A DNA stretch of 64,000 bases from Deroplatys truncata (lineage: Eukaryota > Arthropoda > Insecta > Mantodea > Mantidae): the NCBI GenBank assembly GCA_030765065.1, contig CM060985.1:174428096-174492095 (forward strand), given 5' to 3'. The notes beneath the pieces were generated by a model. That model was not told where the DNA came from and did not search any database. It was given only the letters and a program-made list of their open reading frames with translations. A program made the position numbers and the translations under genes. Below, one piece after another: positions 45,951 through 57,195 of the stretch. Numbering within the stretch: the first letter of the stretch is position 1; the number at the start of each line of letters is the position of its first letter.

Positions 45951-46939
45951 CAGAGTGAGCCAAAAGACTGCGCGGTGTTTTTCCTGTCCGGTTCTCGGCG
46001 CTCGTTGCCGTCTGCCGCTATCATAGAAAGGCGCGCATGAAATCATAGAACACTTTTAAAACTACTTCTAAGGCTTTACTTACCAACTTTATGAAAGGAG
46101 ATGCTGAAACTGGCCACCATCGTTGTTCATACATTTTTGCCACCTCTTTAGGAAACTATCCTGGCGGATATTTTGTTATAATTCTTCCAGGGTGTGTGAG
46201 TTTGTCTTGTACACTTTGTGTTTTAAGTTATCCCGGAGGGGTATTTTATGAACAATATTGCCGGCTGTGCGGTGTTTTTCCACTGGGCGTGTGGAAACAT
46301 GATAAAAACCTGATAACGTACTGCTGCTATAAACAAAGTCACACTGTGGTTTAGCTTTGCAGCGTGAAGTGCAGTTTTGAGTTGACGGTGATGTGATGTT
46401 TATTACGAGTTATTTATTATTTTGTCCATAATATCTTTGCATATTATGGCTCAGCATATATTTTCTACTGCACAGCGTGTATTTATTTATAATTCGTATG
46501 TGTTAACTCGGTCAGTTCGCCAAGTTAAAGTACGATTTGCAGAAAGATTTCCAGGTGTAAAAGTTCCAGGCCGTTCAACAATCTATGAACTTTACAGTAA
46601 ATTTCAAGCCACAGGAAGTGTTCAGGCTAAGAAATCTAAAAGACAGCGTTCGGTTCTTACCGAAGAAACATTAGACGACATCGGTCATCGTTTGGAAAAT
46701 CCCCCCCCCCAAAAAAATTCCATGATGAATAGTTTCCTAAAGAGGTGCCAAAAATGTATGGACATCGACGGTGACCAGTTCTTTCATAAAGTTGGTAAGT
46801 AAAGCCTTTAAAAGTAGTTTTAAAAATGTTTTATGGTTTCATCCGCGCTTTTCTGTGTTAGCGGCAGACAGCAACGAGCGCCCAGGACGCGGACAGGAAA
46901 ACACCGCGCAGGCGGTTCGGAGCCTTTAGGCTCACTCTG
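45951..46939 (+). mobile_element. DUF4817 mariner-like element with long inverted repeats
   Basis: It is flanked by TA and ends CAGAGTGAGCCAAAAGACTG (left) and CAGAGTGAGCCTAAAGGCTC (reverse of right). The inverted repeats are long, about 190 bp. They include CAACGAGCGC, GGACAGGAAAA and a stretch that is the C-terminus of the transposase in the right arm. The coding part (46422-46730) encodes TAQRVFIYNSYVLTRSVRQV, then RFPGVKVPGRSTIYELYSKF and VLTEETLDD, the DUF4817 HTH. The catalytic core is deleted after a C8 run at about 46700. It begins six bases from the end of the Tc1 element. Confidence 0.9.
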
Positions 46940-46941
46940 TA

Positions 46942-47830
46942 TTTGACAGTCTTTAATTTGTACGTGGAGCCACAGGCACTATTTTTAACCTTGTTAAATT
47001 ATTGCAAATTATTATTCTATAGTTTTAAATTTAAAAAGTTCTTATGAGATGAAACGACAAGTTGTTGACTGTGTAAGTGGTGATTGTACGAGTGTTCTGA
47101 TTTACGCTAAGGGTACTCGCACCTCAATTACCTGTATTTAAGCTATTTATGCGTATTTGTTTTACGTTAAAGGTATCGTGCCTCCCTCACTTTGAACAAT
47201 TTTTGAAGAATCAAGCCTGGAATTTTGTATGAAGCCCGACTTTGTATATGTTACTCTTATTAAAATGAGCTATACTTGACTTTGGTGTTTTAAAGGGGGA
47301 ACCCTTTGGAGGGGGACATTCCTCTACTCTGTAGTGAGTCTAGCCATGCCTCGTTTATGTCCGCCCGCTTCCTTGTTAGGCTTATCTTCATCTTAGAAGC
47401 GGAAATTAATTGCATTAAGCGCGCCGAAGAGCTCAAAGTTTGGTAACGAATTTCTTAAATAACCAGTAATTGAAATGCAGAAAAAAGATGATTTAGAGAT
47501 TAAAACGTTTATATTACACACTTTAAGATGAGACGTGAACAGTTGGAGAGCTAGAGGCCCACTCACCCGCCCTTTTAGGACAGTTTCTTACATTCCAAAT
47601 AAATCGGTAAATCTCAACATTTGTTACTACTGCGTATGCGCGTAAGAAAGTGTCAATCTATTAGTACTAGCGAAATCCGCGAAAATAGCGATATGTTTAA
47701 TCCTTCTTCTACCGTTTGTCCACCACCAGAGTAAAAGGTAAAAATATACGCTAACGTGGATCATTGAAGTTTCATTCACAGATACTGCGCCCTGTTATCG
47801 CTCCGCAGTTGCGGCCTCCACGCCTCTTCT
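46942..47830. other. Spacer, nothing recognised
   Basis: A pair of related words (TTTACGTTAAAGGTA and TTTACGCTAAGGGTA) hints at an old short duplication near 47100-47170. Otherwise no feature is supported. Confidence 0.35.
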
Positions 47831-47834
47831 TATA

Positions 47835-48682
47835 AAACATCAGTTGGCTACACTTTGCCACTTGGGGTCCTCAACATTGGGCTAAAAATTGCCACTTAGG
47901 GTCCTCAACCCTAGGCTACACTTTGCCATTTAGGGTCCTCAACCCTAGGCTACACTTTGCCACTTAGGGTCCTCAACCCTAGGCTACACTTTACCACTTA
48001 GGGTCCTCAACCCTAGGCTACACTTTGCCACTTAGAACCCTCAACCCTAGGCTACACTTTGCCAGTTAGGGTCCTCAACCCTAGGCTACACTTTTCCACT
48101 TAGGGTCCTCAACCCTGGGTTACACTTTGCCACTTAGAACCCTCAACCCTAGGCTACACTTTGCCAATTAGGGCCTTCAACCCTGGGCTACACTTTGCCA
48201 CTTAGTGTCCTCAACCCTAGGCTACACTTTGCCACTTAGAACCCTCAACCCTAGGCTACAATTTGCCACTTAGAACCCTCAACCCTAGGCTACACTTTGC
48301 CACTTAGAACCCTCAACCCTAGGCTACACTTTGCCAATTAGGGCCTTCAACCCTGGGCTACACTTTGCCACTTAGTGTCCTCAACCCTGGGCTACACTTT
48401 GCCACTTAGTGTCCTCAACCCTGGGCTACACTTTGCCACTTAGAACCTTCAACCCTAGGCTACACTTTGCCAATTAGGGCCTTCAACTCTTGGCTACACT
48501 TTGCCACTTAGAACCCTCAACCCTAGGCTACACTTTGCCACTTAGGGTCCTCAACCCTACGCTACACTTTGCCACTTAGAACCCTCAACCCTAGGCTACA
48601 CTTTGCCACTTAGGGTCCTCAACCCTAGGTTACACTTTGCCAATTAGGGCCTTCAACTCTTGGCTACACTTTGCAGCTTAGG
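47835..48682. repeat. 34-bp minisatellite with higher-order pattern
   Basis: About 25 units of GCTACACTTTGCCACTTAG followed by GGTCCTCAACCCTAG. Four main variants of the variable part occur (GGGTCCTC, GAACCCTC, GGGCCTTC with CAATTA, and GTGTCCTC). They recur in runs, so multi-unit blocks have been duplicated. Each standard unit contains TAGGGT-CCTCA-ACCCTA, a perfect 6-bp stem. There are no unique spacers, which excludes a CRISPR array. Confidence 0.95.
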
Positions 48683-48689
48683 GCCCTAA

Positions 48690-49525
48690 ATCAGTCATTC
48701 GAGTAAGGCTCACTGTATTTTTCGTACAGATATTGGGGTTCTCTCGCATGAACACCACAGACACAAAGTGCTACTACTGATTAAACCTAGAAGTAAATTG
48801 TACCGTTAGACAGAGAACAAAGTCGCAAATCTTTATGGGTTATGAATAAGATGTTCTGCTTTAATCTCACATCATTTGTAACAATGTAGCAATTATATAA
48901 ATTAATTGCAGCACTCTTGTTTATTTCATACAATACTATCAGTTATGCTGTATTATTAAGGAAGATTAAAAGCTCTATCTCTCCAATGTCAAAAATGCTA
49001 AATTATTATCCATTATATTAGAAACTATTTAACTATATCAGACTGCAATTATTACAGGATGTTTATTAAGGAAGGTAGGATTATTTTCGTAATTATACCA
49101 TGTTTTATTAAAAATTGATCAAGAATTACTTTTTCAAAAAATTACCAAGCGTGTTATTTTCGGCAAAGTAGATCCAGAATAATATTAAGCGATGTAGTTT
49201 ATCACACCAAAATTTAATTAAGCGTTTCAAATACTTTCTGAGAAAACCGGTTATTCATGCCAGAAAATGTCAACGGAAAAAACTGTTCAAAACAAAAAAT
49301 GGAGAAAACAAACTCGCATAAAGAAAGTAAACACATCTCTTGAGTTCAGAAAAGCTGTCATATTTAACAGCAGTACCAATTTGTAGAGCAAAACTTCCCC
49401 TAAAACGATGAGCCGAAGTTTACCAGCCTACTTCAAATTATTGTGTAGGAGTTATAATTTTTTTCATGAAGTTGTCCAGAATTCACAGCGCAAAATAAAA
49501 GAATAAATACCATTATTACAATATA
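48690..49525. other. AT-rich spacer
   Basis: No supported feature. Confidence 0.4.
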
Positions 49526-49538
49526 AGTATCGTGCCTA

Positions 49539-50253
49539 TATATACTGTAAACATTTTGCACAGTATTTAACATTAGATGAAACGTCAAACCACTATGATG
49601 GAGAATTAACAGCTATAAAAGCAGCATTACAGAACATTTTATATACACCATACATAAAACAAAAAATAGTCATCTTATCAGACTCAAAATCACCCATAGA
49701 TGGAATAGTAAATTACAATAATAAAACAACAAGAAATATTAAAGAAATAAGAAGCCTAATTAAAGCAGTTGAAAGTAGAAATCATGTCACTCTACAATGG
49801 ATCCCAGCTCATGTCGGACTTTTGGGCAATGAATATGTGCATCAATTAGCAAAGATTGGTGCAATACAACAAATAAAAACTGTAGGACAAATAGAAATAA
49901 ATAGACAATTAAATAACAAACAATATTTCAAAAGACAGCAGGGACTTGATGAAGAAGATAAATTAAAAGATAAAGATTATAAGAATATTAAAGTTAGAGT
50001 TGATATACAAACAATGCCAAGGAAAGCTGCAGTGGCCTTATTTAGGATGGCAACTGGCCACGATTGCCTCGCAGAACATCTCTACAAGATACTATGCCTA
50101 CCTACACCCAAGTGCACTCTCTGTGAAGAAGATGTCATCCTGAACAAACAACATTTTGCCAAATGCAAAGATAACTTACAGACTTTATATTGGGAAGTCA
50201 GAGGGAAAATGATGCAGAGCAACTAATCCCCAGTGCCATTGGTGAACAACAGC
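49539..50253 (+). mobile_element. LINE 3' end encoding RNase H, 5' truncated
   Basis: The frame enters at about 49560 and encodes DGELTAIKAALQ (Glu), VILSDSKSPIDGI (Asp) and LQWIPAHVGLLGNEYVHQLA, an RNase H domain as in I-type LINEs. The usual final Asp after GNE is replaced here (GNEYVHQ). A C-terminal CX2CX9HX3C motif follows (CTLCEED..HFAKC), then a stop at 50224. The 13-bp direct repeat AGTATCGTGCCTA flanks the piece (49526-49538 and 50254-50266) and is the likely target duplication. Thus the copy was 5' truncated at insertion. No poly(A) tail is visible. Confidence 0.85.
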
Positions 50254-50266
50254 AGTATCGTGCCTA

Positions 50267-50684
50267 GAGTGATAAAATGTATATTAAATTAATAAGATAC
50301 TTGAATTAATAAAAACTAAAAATTATCATTTTTTACAGTTTTCGCTATTTTACCCTTAACAGAAGTATAAAGTAGGCCTAGTAATGAAATGTACTTTGAT
50401 TTTGTTGTGCGCTCTTCAGCTGTTTCAGCTGAGATTCATGTGGCTGTCTCTAGAATTCGCATCTGTTTCATTACTGATTGAGATATCTATCACCAGATCG
50501 CGCATCATAGCAGTGTCTCATTGTGATGCATATAGCTACCACTAGGATACGTATCGTTGCGTCAATCCAGGCGTGATCACTTTTGGCAAATTATAGCCTG
50601 ATGAAAACGTACCCATCACAAACCTTCATTGACAATTCTTTTGTAATAAAGGAATACTCTTTCTCTCAACATACGCTCAAATAG
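50267..50684. other. Spacer, nothing recognised
   Basis: No supported feature. Confidence 0.35.
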
Positions 50685-50685
50685 A

Positions 50686-51508
50686 CTTTTACTTTCTCTA
50701 CTACGTATAGTAAGTAGGAAAGTATTGCATTCCACCCAAAAATTCGATACCGAGATTTCACCGGAAATATGTGTTTTGAGACCCCCTGAATCCAAAAAGA
50801 GCATTTTTGGAAACATATCCGTGTGTGTGTGTGTGTCTGTGAACAGCATAACTCAGAAACGAACAGTCGGATAAACACCAAACTTGATATTTAGGTTCAG
50901 TATCTTCCAGAGATGCGACACGAAGGTTTTCAAGAAAATCCCCCCACCCCAGATTACCCTTTACATGGAACATTTTTCGAAAATTTTAATTTTCTCAAAA
51001 ATTAGCTCTAGCGATTTTGATTAAAATATCATATGTTTAAGATATTTTCATGACAAATGAAATGTGTATCTCGAATTTTCTGGGAATGTCTCCAAAAGTA
51101 TTCTTCATAGTGAACGAATTTTGGTAAACTATAAGAGATAGACAAAATTTTACTACACAAAAAATGTAGATCGCGTTAAAATACACAATTTATGTCATAT
51201 ACATTTTTTTGTTGAGTGAACCATTTTCGAGATATTGCTTGTTATGCCCTTAAATTTTTCAATATTTATTTTCTCAAATGGGAATTCGTTATTCATTTTT
51301 TTTGTCCTGGTAATGCAAAGAGAATGGAATACTCCACATAGCAACCAGCTCTTAAAACATTTACTATCGCTTCCCATTGCACCTACAAGAAAATTAGCAA
51401 TAAGGTTAACATCTCGATTAACATGAAGCATATGGAGAATAAGCGTTTGTAAAAATATTTTGTACAAGAGTAGAGAAAGTCATGTGAGTGTAACACATCA
51501 GATTTTCT
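50686..51508 (-). repeat. TCTG-family repeat, full length
   Basis: A minus-oriented complete copy from ACTTTCTCTACTACGTATAG to GTAACACATCAGAT, with a short (GT)n tract at 50820-50836. Confidence 0.88.
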
Positions 51509-51953
51509 TTTCTGGTCTCATGAAATCCTAAAATAGGACCCAATAATTGATAAAACAGCGTAGAAGTTTATTGCAAATTAATTAATATTTTTAATAATGT
51601 TAGTTGTATATGCATATTTAAATAAGAAACAAAATGTTTGGCATAAGGCATCAACACTATTACTTAAGCGATTGATTATTAAAAGGGAATACGTGTTATT
51701 TATGGACTTTTGATATAGATACATTTATACATAAATACTGCAGTGAGAGATCGTATACATAATATATCACCTAAACTCACAAATATTCTTTGAAATAGAC
51801 TTAAACATCTTTGCTTAAAAATACAAAATTCTGGTGGTTGGAAACATACAGTGTGAAAAACTTTATGAATAAAATGCTTCTTCCTTCAGTCACATTTTTA
51901 GGTCATCTAATGCGTATAAATTATTGTCTCTTCGAATTGAGAAATATGACTAA
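51509..51953. other. AT-rich spacer
   Basis: No supported feature. Confidence 0.35.
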
Positions 51954-51954
51954 A

Positions 51955-52709
51955 AATCTGATTAGTTACATTCACATGAATTTCTCTACCCTCATCATTT
52001 ATTACTGGGTATACGAACTATTCTTACGAAAGTTTATTTTTCTATGTACTTCGTTTTAATCCAGATAAACCTTTGCAGAAATAGCTACATTACACATTTC
52101 GTTATAGATACAAAGAGAACAGCGATAGTCAAATGTTTAACAACTGGACGCTATATGCTGCCTTAAAATTCCATACTGTTTCCACGACATTGCGAGAAAC
52201 AAGTTAAAATCGAGAGGACTTTAAAAGAACGACGAAAGTATTGAACAAATCGAACCATTAATAGCGGATATCTCAGAAATGACTTATGCCACAAAAAAGG
52301 TTATTTTAAATAAATTGTGCGTTTTAAAGAGATCTACATTTTTATGTAGTACATTTTGATCTATCGCTTAACGTTTATCAGTTATACAAGATAATGCAAA
52401 ATTCCTTCCTAATGAAGAGGATTCATAGGCTATTCCCACGAAGTCCAAGATACACATTTTATTTGCGTGTAAATATCTTTAATATATAGTATTTTAATAA
52501 AAATCGTTAGAGCCATTTTTGAGAAAATAAAAAATGTTCGAAAAATGTTACATTTAAAGGGTAGTTGGGATGGGAAGATTTTCTTGAAAATCTTCGTGTC
52601 CCATCCTTTAGAGATACTTAACTTAAATACCAAGCTTGCTATTTATCCAACTCTTCGTTTTTGAGTTATGCTGTTTACAGACACACGCACACACAGACCT
52701 TTTATAAAA
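51955..52709 (+). repeat. TCTG-family repeat, older subfamily, interrupted
   Basis: It starts TCTGATTAGTTACATTCACA and ends in the CA tract at TTTTATAAAAA, where a younger copy begins. The remaining right end of this copy is not found after the younger one. Confidence 0.8.
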
Positions 52710-52710
52710 A

Positions 52711-53567
52711 TCTGATGTGTCACTCACATGACTTTCTCTACTCTTGTACAAACTATTTTTACAAACGCTTAATCTCCATATGCTTTATGTTAATCGAGAT
52801 GTTAATCTTATTGCTAATTTTCTTGTACATGCAGGAGGAATTGGTAGGCTTTAAGCAATAGTCAAATGTTTTAAGAGCTGGTTTCTATGTGTAGTATTCC
52901 ATTCTCTTTGCATTACCAGGATAAAAAAATGAATAACGAATTCCCATTTGAGAAAAAGTATAAGTATTGGAAAATTTAAGGGAATAACAAGCAATAGCTC
53001 GAAAATGGTTCACTCAACAAAAAAAATGTATATGACATAAATTGTGTATTTTAACGCGATCTACATTTTTTGTGTAGAAAAGTTTTGTGTATCTCTTATG
53101 GTTTACCAGTTATGCAAAAGTCGTTCACAATGGTGAATACGTTTGGAGACATTCCCAGAAAATTCAAGATATACATTTTATTTGTCATGAAAATATCTTA
53201 AACATATGATATTTTAATCAAAATCGTTAGAGCCATTTTTGAGAAAATTAAAATTTTCGAAAAATGTTCCATGTATAGGGTAATCTGGGGTGGGGGGATT
53301 TTCTTGATAACCTTCGTGTTGCATCTCTGGAAGATACTGAACCTAAATACCAAGTTTGGTGTTTATCCGACTGTTCGTTTCTGAGTTATGCTGTTCACAG
53401 ACACAGACAGACACACACACAGACACACACACGGACATGTTTCCAAAAATGCTTTTTTGGATTCAGGGGGTCTCAAAACATATATTTCCGGTGAAATCTT
53501 GACATCCAATTTTTGGGTGGAATACAATACTTCCCCTACTTACTATACGTAGTAGAGAAATTAAAAC
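52711..53567 (+). repeat. TCTG-family repeat, full length
   Basis: The younger copy, inserted at the A-run of the older one; CA/CAGA tract at 53400-53432. Confidence 0.88.
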
Positions 53568-54299
53568 AGGTAAACGGTGACTAATAAGCAAATTAACGCC
53601 GAAAAGGGGAAGAAAGGACAAATAAAGCCACTATTTTCGGCTTCACTGTAGCCCTAAATGAACATGTATTTATGGGCTTCGTCTTCGGATATTCGAAAAG
53701 AAATGGATTTTTCTTCAACTTTCCAGTGTTAATTGTAAGTAACCAACAAACATTCAATGAAGACAGGGCAGCTTGAAATAAAACACTGCAGCTCCCTAGC
53801 GGTTTTGTTGTGATCGCAATCGAATCCTGCCATGTGGGACTCGAAACATAAATCAGTTAAAGGGCCCAAAATATGCTTTAAAATATACCTTCTAGAATTA
53901 AGGGCCAAATAGTAGTACAATGGTTGCATGCATCAATTAGAGTGCCAAACATCGCTGGAAATAGAATTATCGTTTCCCAAGAGAGTTAGCCACAAGTTGT
54001 TTTGCATGACAACAACATGTTGCAGGCTGAGGGCAGCCTGAAGGATGTTATGCATGCACCTGTCCTAAAACGTCTTAACGGCGTATAGACAGGATGTGGG
54101 GTGTACAGGTGTCGGGTGAAATTTAGGTAGGGGAGTGAAAGGAAGCAACAGGATTTGCTCCTCAGCGGCAGCCGGACATGGTCCAACGGTCCTTTTGCAC
54201 CGCAGGTGTATAATTAGTTTTTTAAAGTTTTTATTGGGGTTGTTAACATTTTGATGCCCAAGCAACTCTTGGAGAGATTGTATAAGAGCTCAACTTAAT
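53568..54299. other. Spacer, nothing recognised
   Basis: Overlapping minus-strand open frames at 53986-54265 lack known motifs. Confidence 0.35.
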
Positions 54300-54542
54300 T
54301 AAGCTGAGTTTTATTTATGCACGCTCTTTAACTATTGTGGTCCTTAGCGTGCCATTCTATACTGGGCGTGAAAGACTGGTAATTTTGCTCTACTACACGG
54401 GACCACCGGCTTTAACCCTTCCGAAGGAAGCATTGATAAGGATTTTTACGCCCGAAAAAATCCATCGCACTCCGCCGGGTTTGAACCCGCGACCTCGGGA
54501 ACTAGAGGCTAACATGGTACCTCTAGACCACGGAGGACGAGC
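54300..54542 (-). mobile_element. tRNA-headed SINE (type A), minus strand
   Basis: The head on the minus strand begins TCGTCCTCCGTGGTCTAGAG, with B box GCGGGTTCAAACCCGGC. The body has TTTTTTCGGGCGTAAAAATC and ends near TAAAACTCAGCTTAA. It abuts the 3' end of the jockey-type LINE fragment. Confidence 0.85.
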
Positions 54543-54545
54543 TAA

Positions 54546-54854
54546 AGTGCTGGTAGAGGGGTTCCGGATGTGCTCGCATGCCATGCGGGGAAGCCGGTGA
54601 CGCCTCAAGCGTGTTATAATCCCCAAGAGACCGAACCAGGGCGCACCGATGGTGTGACAACTGGTTGTAAAATTTTGCGCCCGCCACCTAATCTCATCCT
54701 CCATGTAAGGAAGCGATGAGGCTTCGTCTGCGGTCATGCCCCGGATCTCGGCGGCATATAATAGGACGGGATCATGAGTGCTCTGAAAAGGCGTAGCTTT
54801 AGTGGGTCAGGCTTCCCTGACCTCAGCTGGGATACAATTAGGTCGCCGACTCAA
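54546..54854 (-). mobile_element. Jockey-type LINE, C-terminal fragment
   Basis: On the minus strand it reads LKLRLFRALMIPSYYMP, then EASSLPYMEDEIRWRAQNF and RHRLPRMACEH, matching the LINE at 17470-17790 (EASSFPYLEDEIRRQANKFY and RHRVPRKACGH). It is the downstream half of the LINE whose upstream half lies at 56214-57062. Confidence 0.85.
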
Positions 54855-56213
54855 AGCTCCCATAGTGGTTACCGTGCTAGCCTCTAGTTCCCAAAGTCGC
54901 GGGTTCAAACCCGGCGGAGGGCGATGGATTTTTACTTTCTCTACTACGTATAGTAAGTAGGGGAAGTATTGCATTCCACCCAAAAATTCGATACCGAGAT
55001 TTCGCCGGAAATACATGTTTTGAGACCTCCCGAATACAAAAAAAGCATTTTTGGAAACATGTCCGCGTGTGTGTCTGTGTGTGTGTGTGTGTGTGTCTGT
55101 GTGTGTGTCTGTGAACAGCATAACTCAGAAACGAACAGTCGGATAAGCACCAAACTTGGTATTTAGGTTCAGTATCTTCCAGAGATGCGACACGAAGGTT
55201 TTCAAGAAAATCCCCCCACCCCAAACTACCCTTTACATGGAAGATTTTTCGAAAATTTTAATTTTCTCAAAAATGGCTCTAACGATTTTGATGAAAATAT
55301 CATATGTTTAAGATAATGTCATGGGAAATGAAATGTATATCTCGAATTTTCTGGGAATGTCTCCAAAAGTATTCTTTATTGTGAACAACTTTTGCATAAC
55401 TGGTAAACCATAAGAGATACACAAAATGTTACTACACAAAAAGTGTAGATCGCGTTAAAATACACAACTTATGTCATATACATTTCTTTTGTTGAGTGAA
55501 CCGTTTTCGAGATATTGCTTGTTATTTCCTTAAATTTTCCAATACTTATACTTTTTCCCAAATTCGTTATTCATTTTTTTTATGTCCTGAACATGCAAAG
55601 AGAATGGAATTCGCCACATAGCAACCAGCATTAAAATATTTGACTATCGCTTAAAAGCTACCATATTCCCCTTGCATCTACAAGAAAATTACCAATAAGA
55701 TTGACATCTCGATATCTCGATTAACATGAAGCATATGGAGAATAGGCGTTTGTAAAATTAGATTGTACAAGAGTAGAGAAAGTCATGTGAGTGTAACACA
55801 TCAGATTTTTTTATGTCCTGGACATGCAAAGAGAACGGAATGCGCCACATAGCAACCAGCGTTAAAATATTTGACTATCGCTTAAAAGCTACCATATTCC
55901 CCTTGCATCTCTATGAATATTACCAATAAGATTGACATCTCGATATCTCGATTAACATGAAGCATATGGAGAATAAGCGTTTGTAAAATTAGATTGTACA
56001 AGAGTAGAGAAAGTCATGTGAGTGTAACACATCAGATTTTTTTCCTTCGGAAGGGAAGTAAAGTCGGTGGTCCCGTGTCGTATATTTACGGCACGTTAAA
56101 GAACCTCAAGCCTGATAAAGAGGCCTCTTTCACGCCCAATATAGAATGGGACGCTAAGAACCACAGCAGTTAAAGAGCGTCCTTAATAAAACTCAGTTTA
56201 ATTTAATTTCAGA
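54855..56213 (+). mobile_element. tRNA-headed SINE (type A) split by a TCTG-family insertion
   Basis: The head (54855-54928) has GTGGTTACCGTGCTAGCC and the B box GCGGGTTCAAACCCGGC and stops at GATGGATTTTT. The body resumes at about 56040 with CCTTCGGAAGGGAAGTAAAG and ends CAGTTTAATTTAATTTCAG. About 28 bases of SINE, present in the sister copy at 54.4 kb, are missing at the insertion point. The SINE itself splits the LINE. Confidence 0.88.
54929..56038 (-). repeat. TCTG-family repeat plus a 232-bp end piece of an older copy
   Basis: A full minus-oriented copy covers 54929-55806. The left ~232 bp of another copy follows (55807-56038) and repeats 55574-55806 almost exactly. The junction is the A-run after GGACATAAA, the same position used by the nested dimer at 11217. 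Confidence 0.85.
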
Positions 56214-57062
56214 GGCCCGATGGGAGAGGTTTCTGGTGTTCTCCCAAAAAGTTAGGTCCTTATATAAGCTTACTCCTAAGTAAGTGATAGTATTCGTCCA
56301 TTGATTCCTTCTCTTGAGGTATGTAAATGAGGGAAAGCTTTGTGGCTTTTCTCCGGGTTGATGACAACCGCTAACAACGCCTGCACCACTCTTATAGGAG
56401 GCGGAGGTATCTCTGAATGGAACTGGAGTCAGGAGCAAGAACAGGTCACCCGAGTTCACACTGGCGGAAGATGGATCGCCACGGTACCTATCCGTTTGAG
56501 TCTAGTAGTAAGCGTATGTGTCGTGGTTACCTTGATGAGGGCGGTTGTTGTCTTCTCGTAGTTGTATTGGCGCGGGTCGGTGGTCCAAGCAGTGACCGAG
56601 CACGATGCTGCTTAACTTAGCCACTCGCTTGCTGGACCGTGAAATAAAACAATGCCATTTAGCGAGAGAACCGGATGGAGTGGATGCATGTGGTAAATGA
56701 GTGCTAAGGAAACCAGTGGGGGGGGGTTGCGGTTCAGTGGACACTCATCCAGCCTTGACCCGACCCAATGCTGCTGAACTTGGGGTGTGTGATATCGGAT
56801 GGAAAAAGCGGTAGTTTTTACCAGCCCAGGGCAACTTTGGGCAGGGGGTATAATGGGATTGAACGCTCTGCGTGAGCTTTTATGGTACAGTACAGGAATA
56901 TATGGTCAGCATACTGCTATACTGGGGTCTCTATAGGGTGGTCAGCCACATGGACGCTAAAAGGCGTGGGGGATAGAACAGAGCCTTCGGGGACATTGCC
57001 TTTTATTGGCCTTTGTGTCGACCTCACATCCAGACGTATACTTTGATATACATTAGAACCCC
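56214..57062 (-). mobile_element. Jockey-type LINE, RT fragment
   Basis: The minus strand encodes GNVPEGSVLSPTPFSVHVAD and QYADHIFLYC (the YADD box mutated to YADH), then further on ITYLGVSLYKDLTFWENTRN. These match the plus-strand LINE at 17020-17150 and 17330-17400. It continues, beyond the SINE, at 54854. Intervening parts are decayed. Confidence 0.85.
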
Positions 57063-57195
57063 GCTTAAACAAACTAAAGGGGGGCAGAGCCGTTTCGGAT
57101 GACGCATTTTTTTCAGATAATGGATAGTAACGAATTTAAGCAGGGAAAGAAGAAAATAATTTTATTTCAAATGCATGTAGTAAAGTTTAATAAAA

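Noticed and set aside
47835-48682. CRISPR-like array of 34-bp repeats
   Set aside because: The units are directly contiguous with no unique spacers, the variants drift, and there are no cas genes. The window is eukaryotic.
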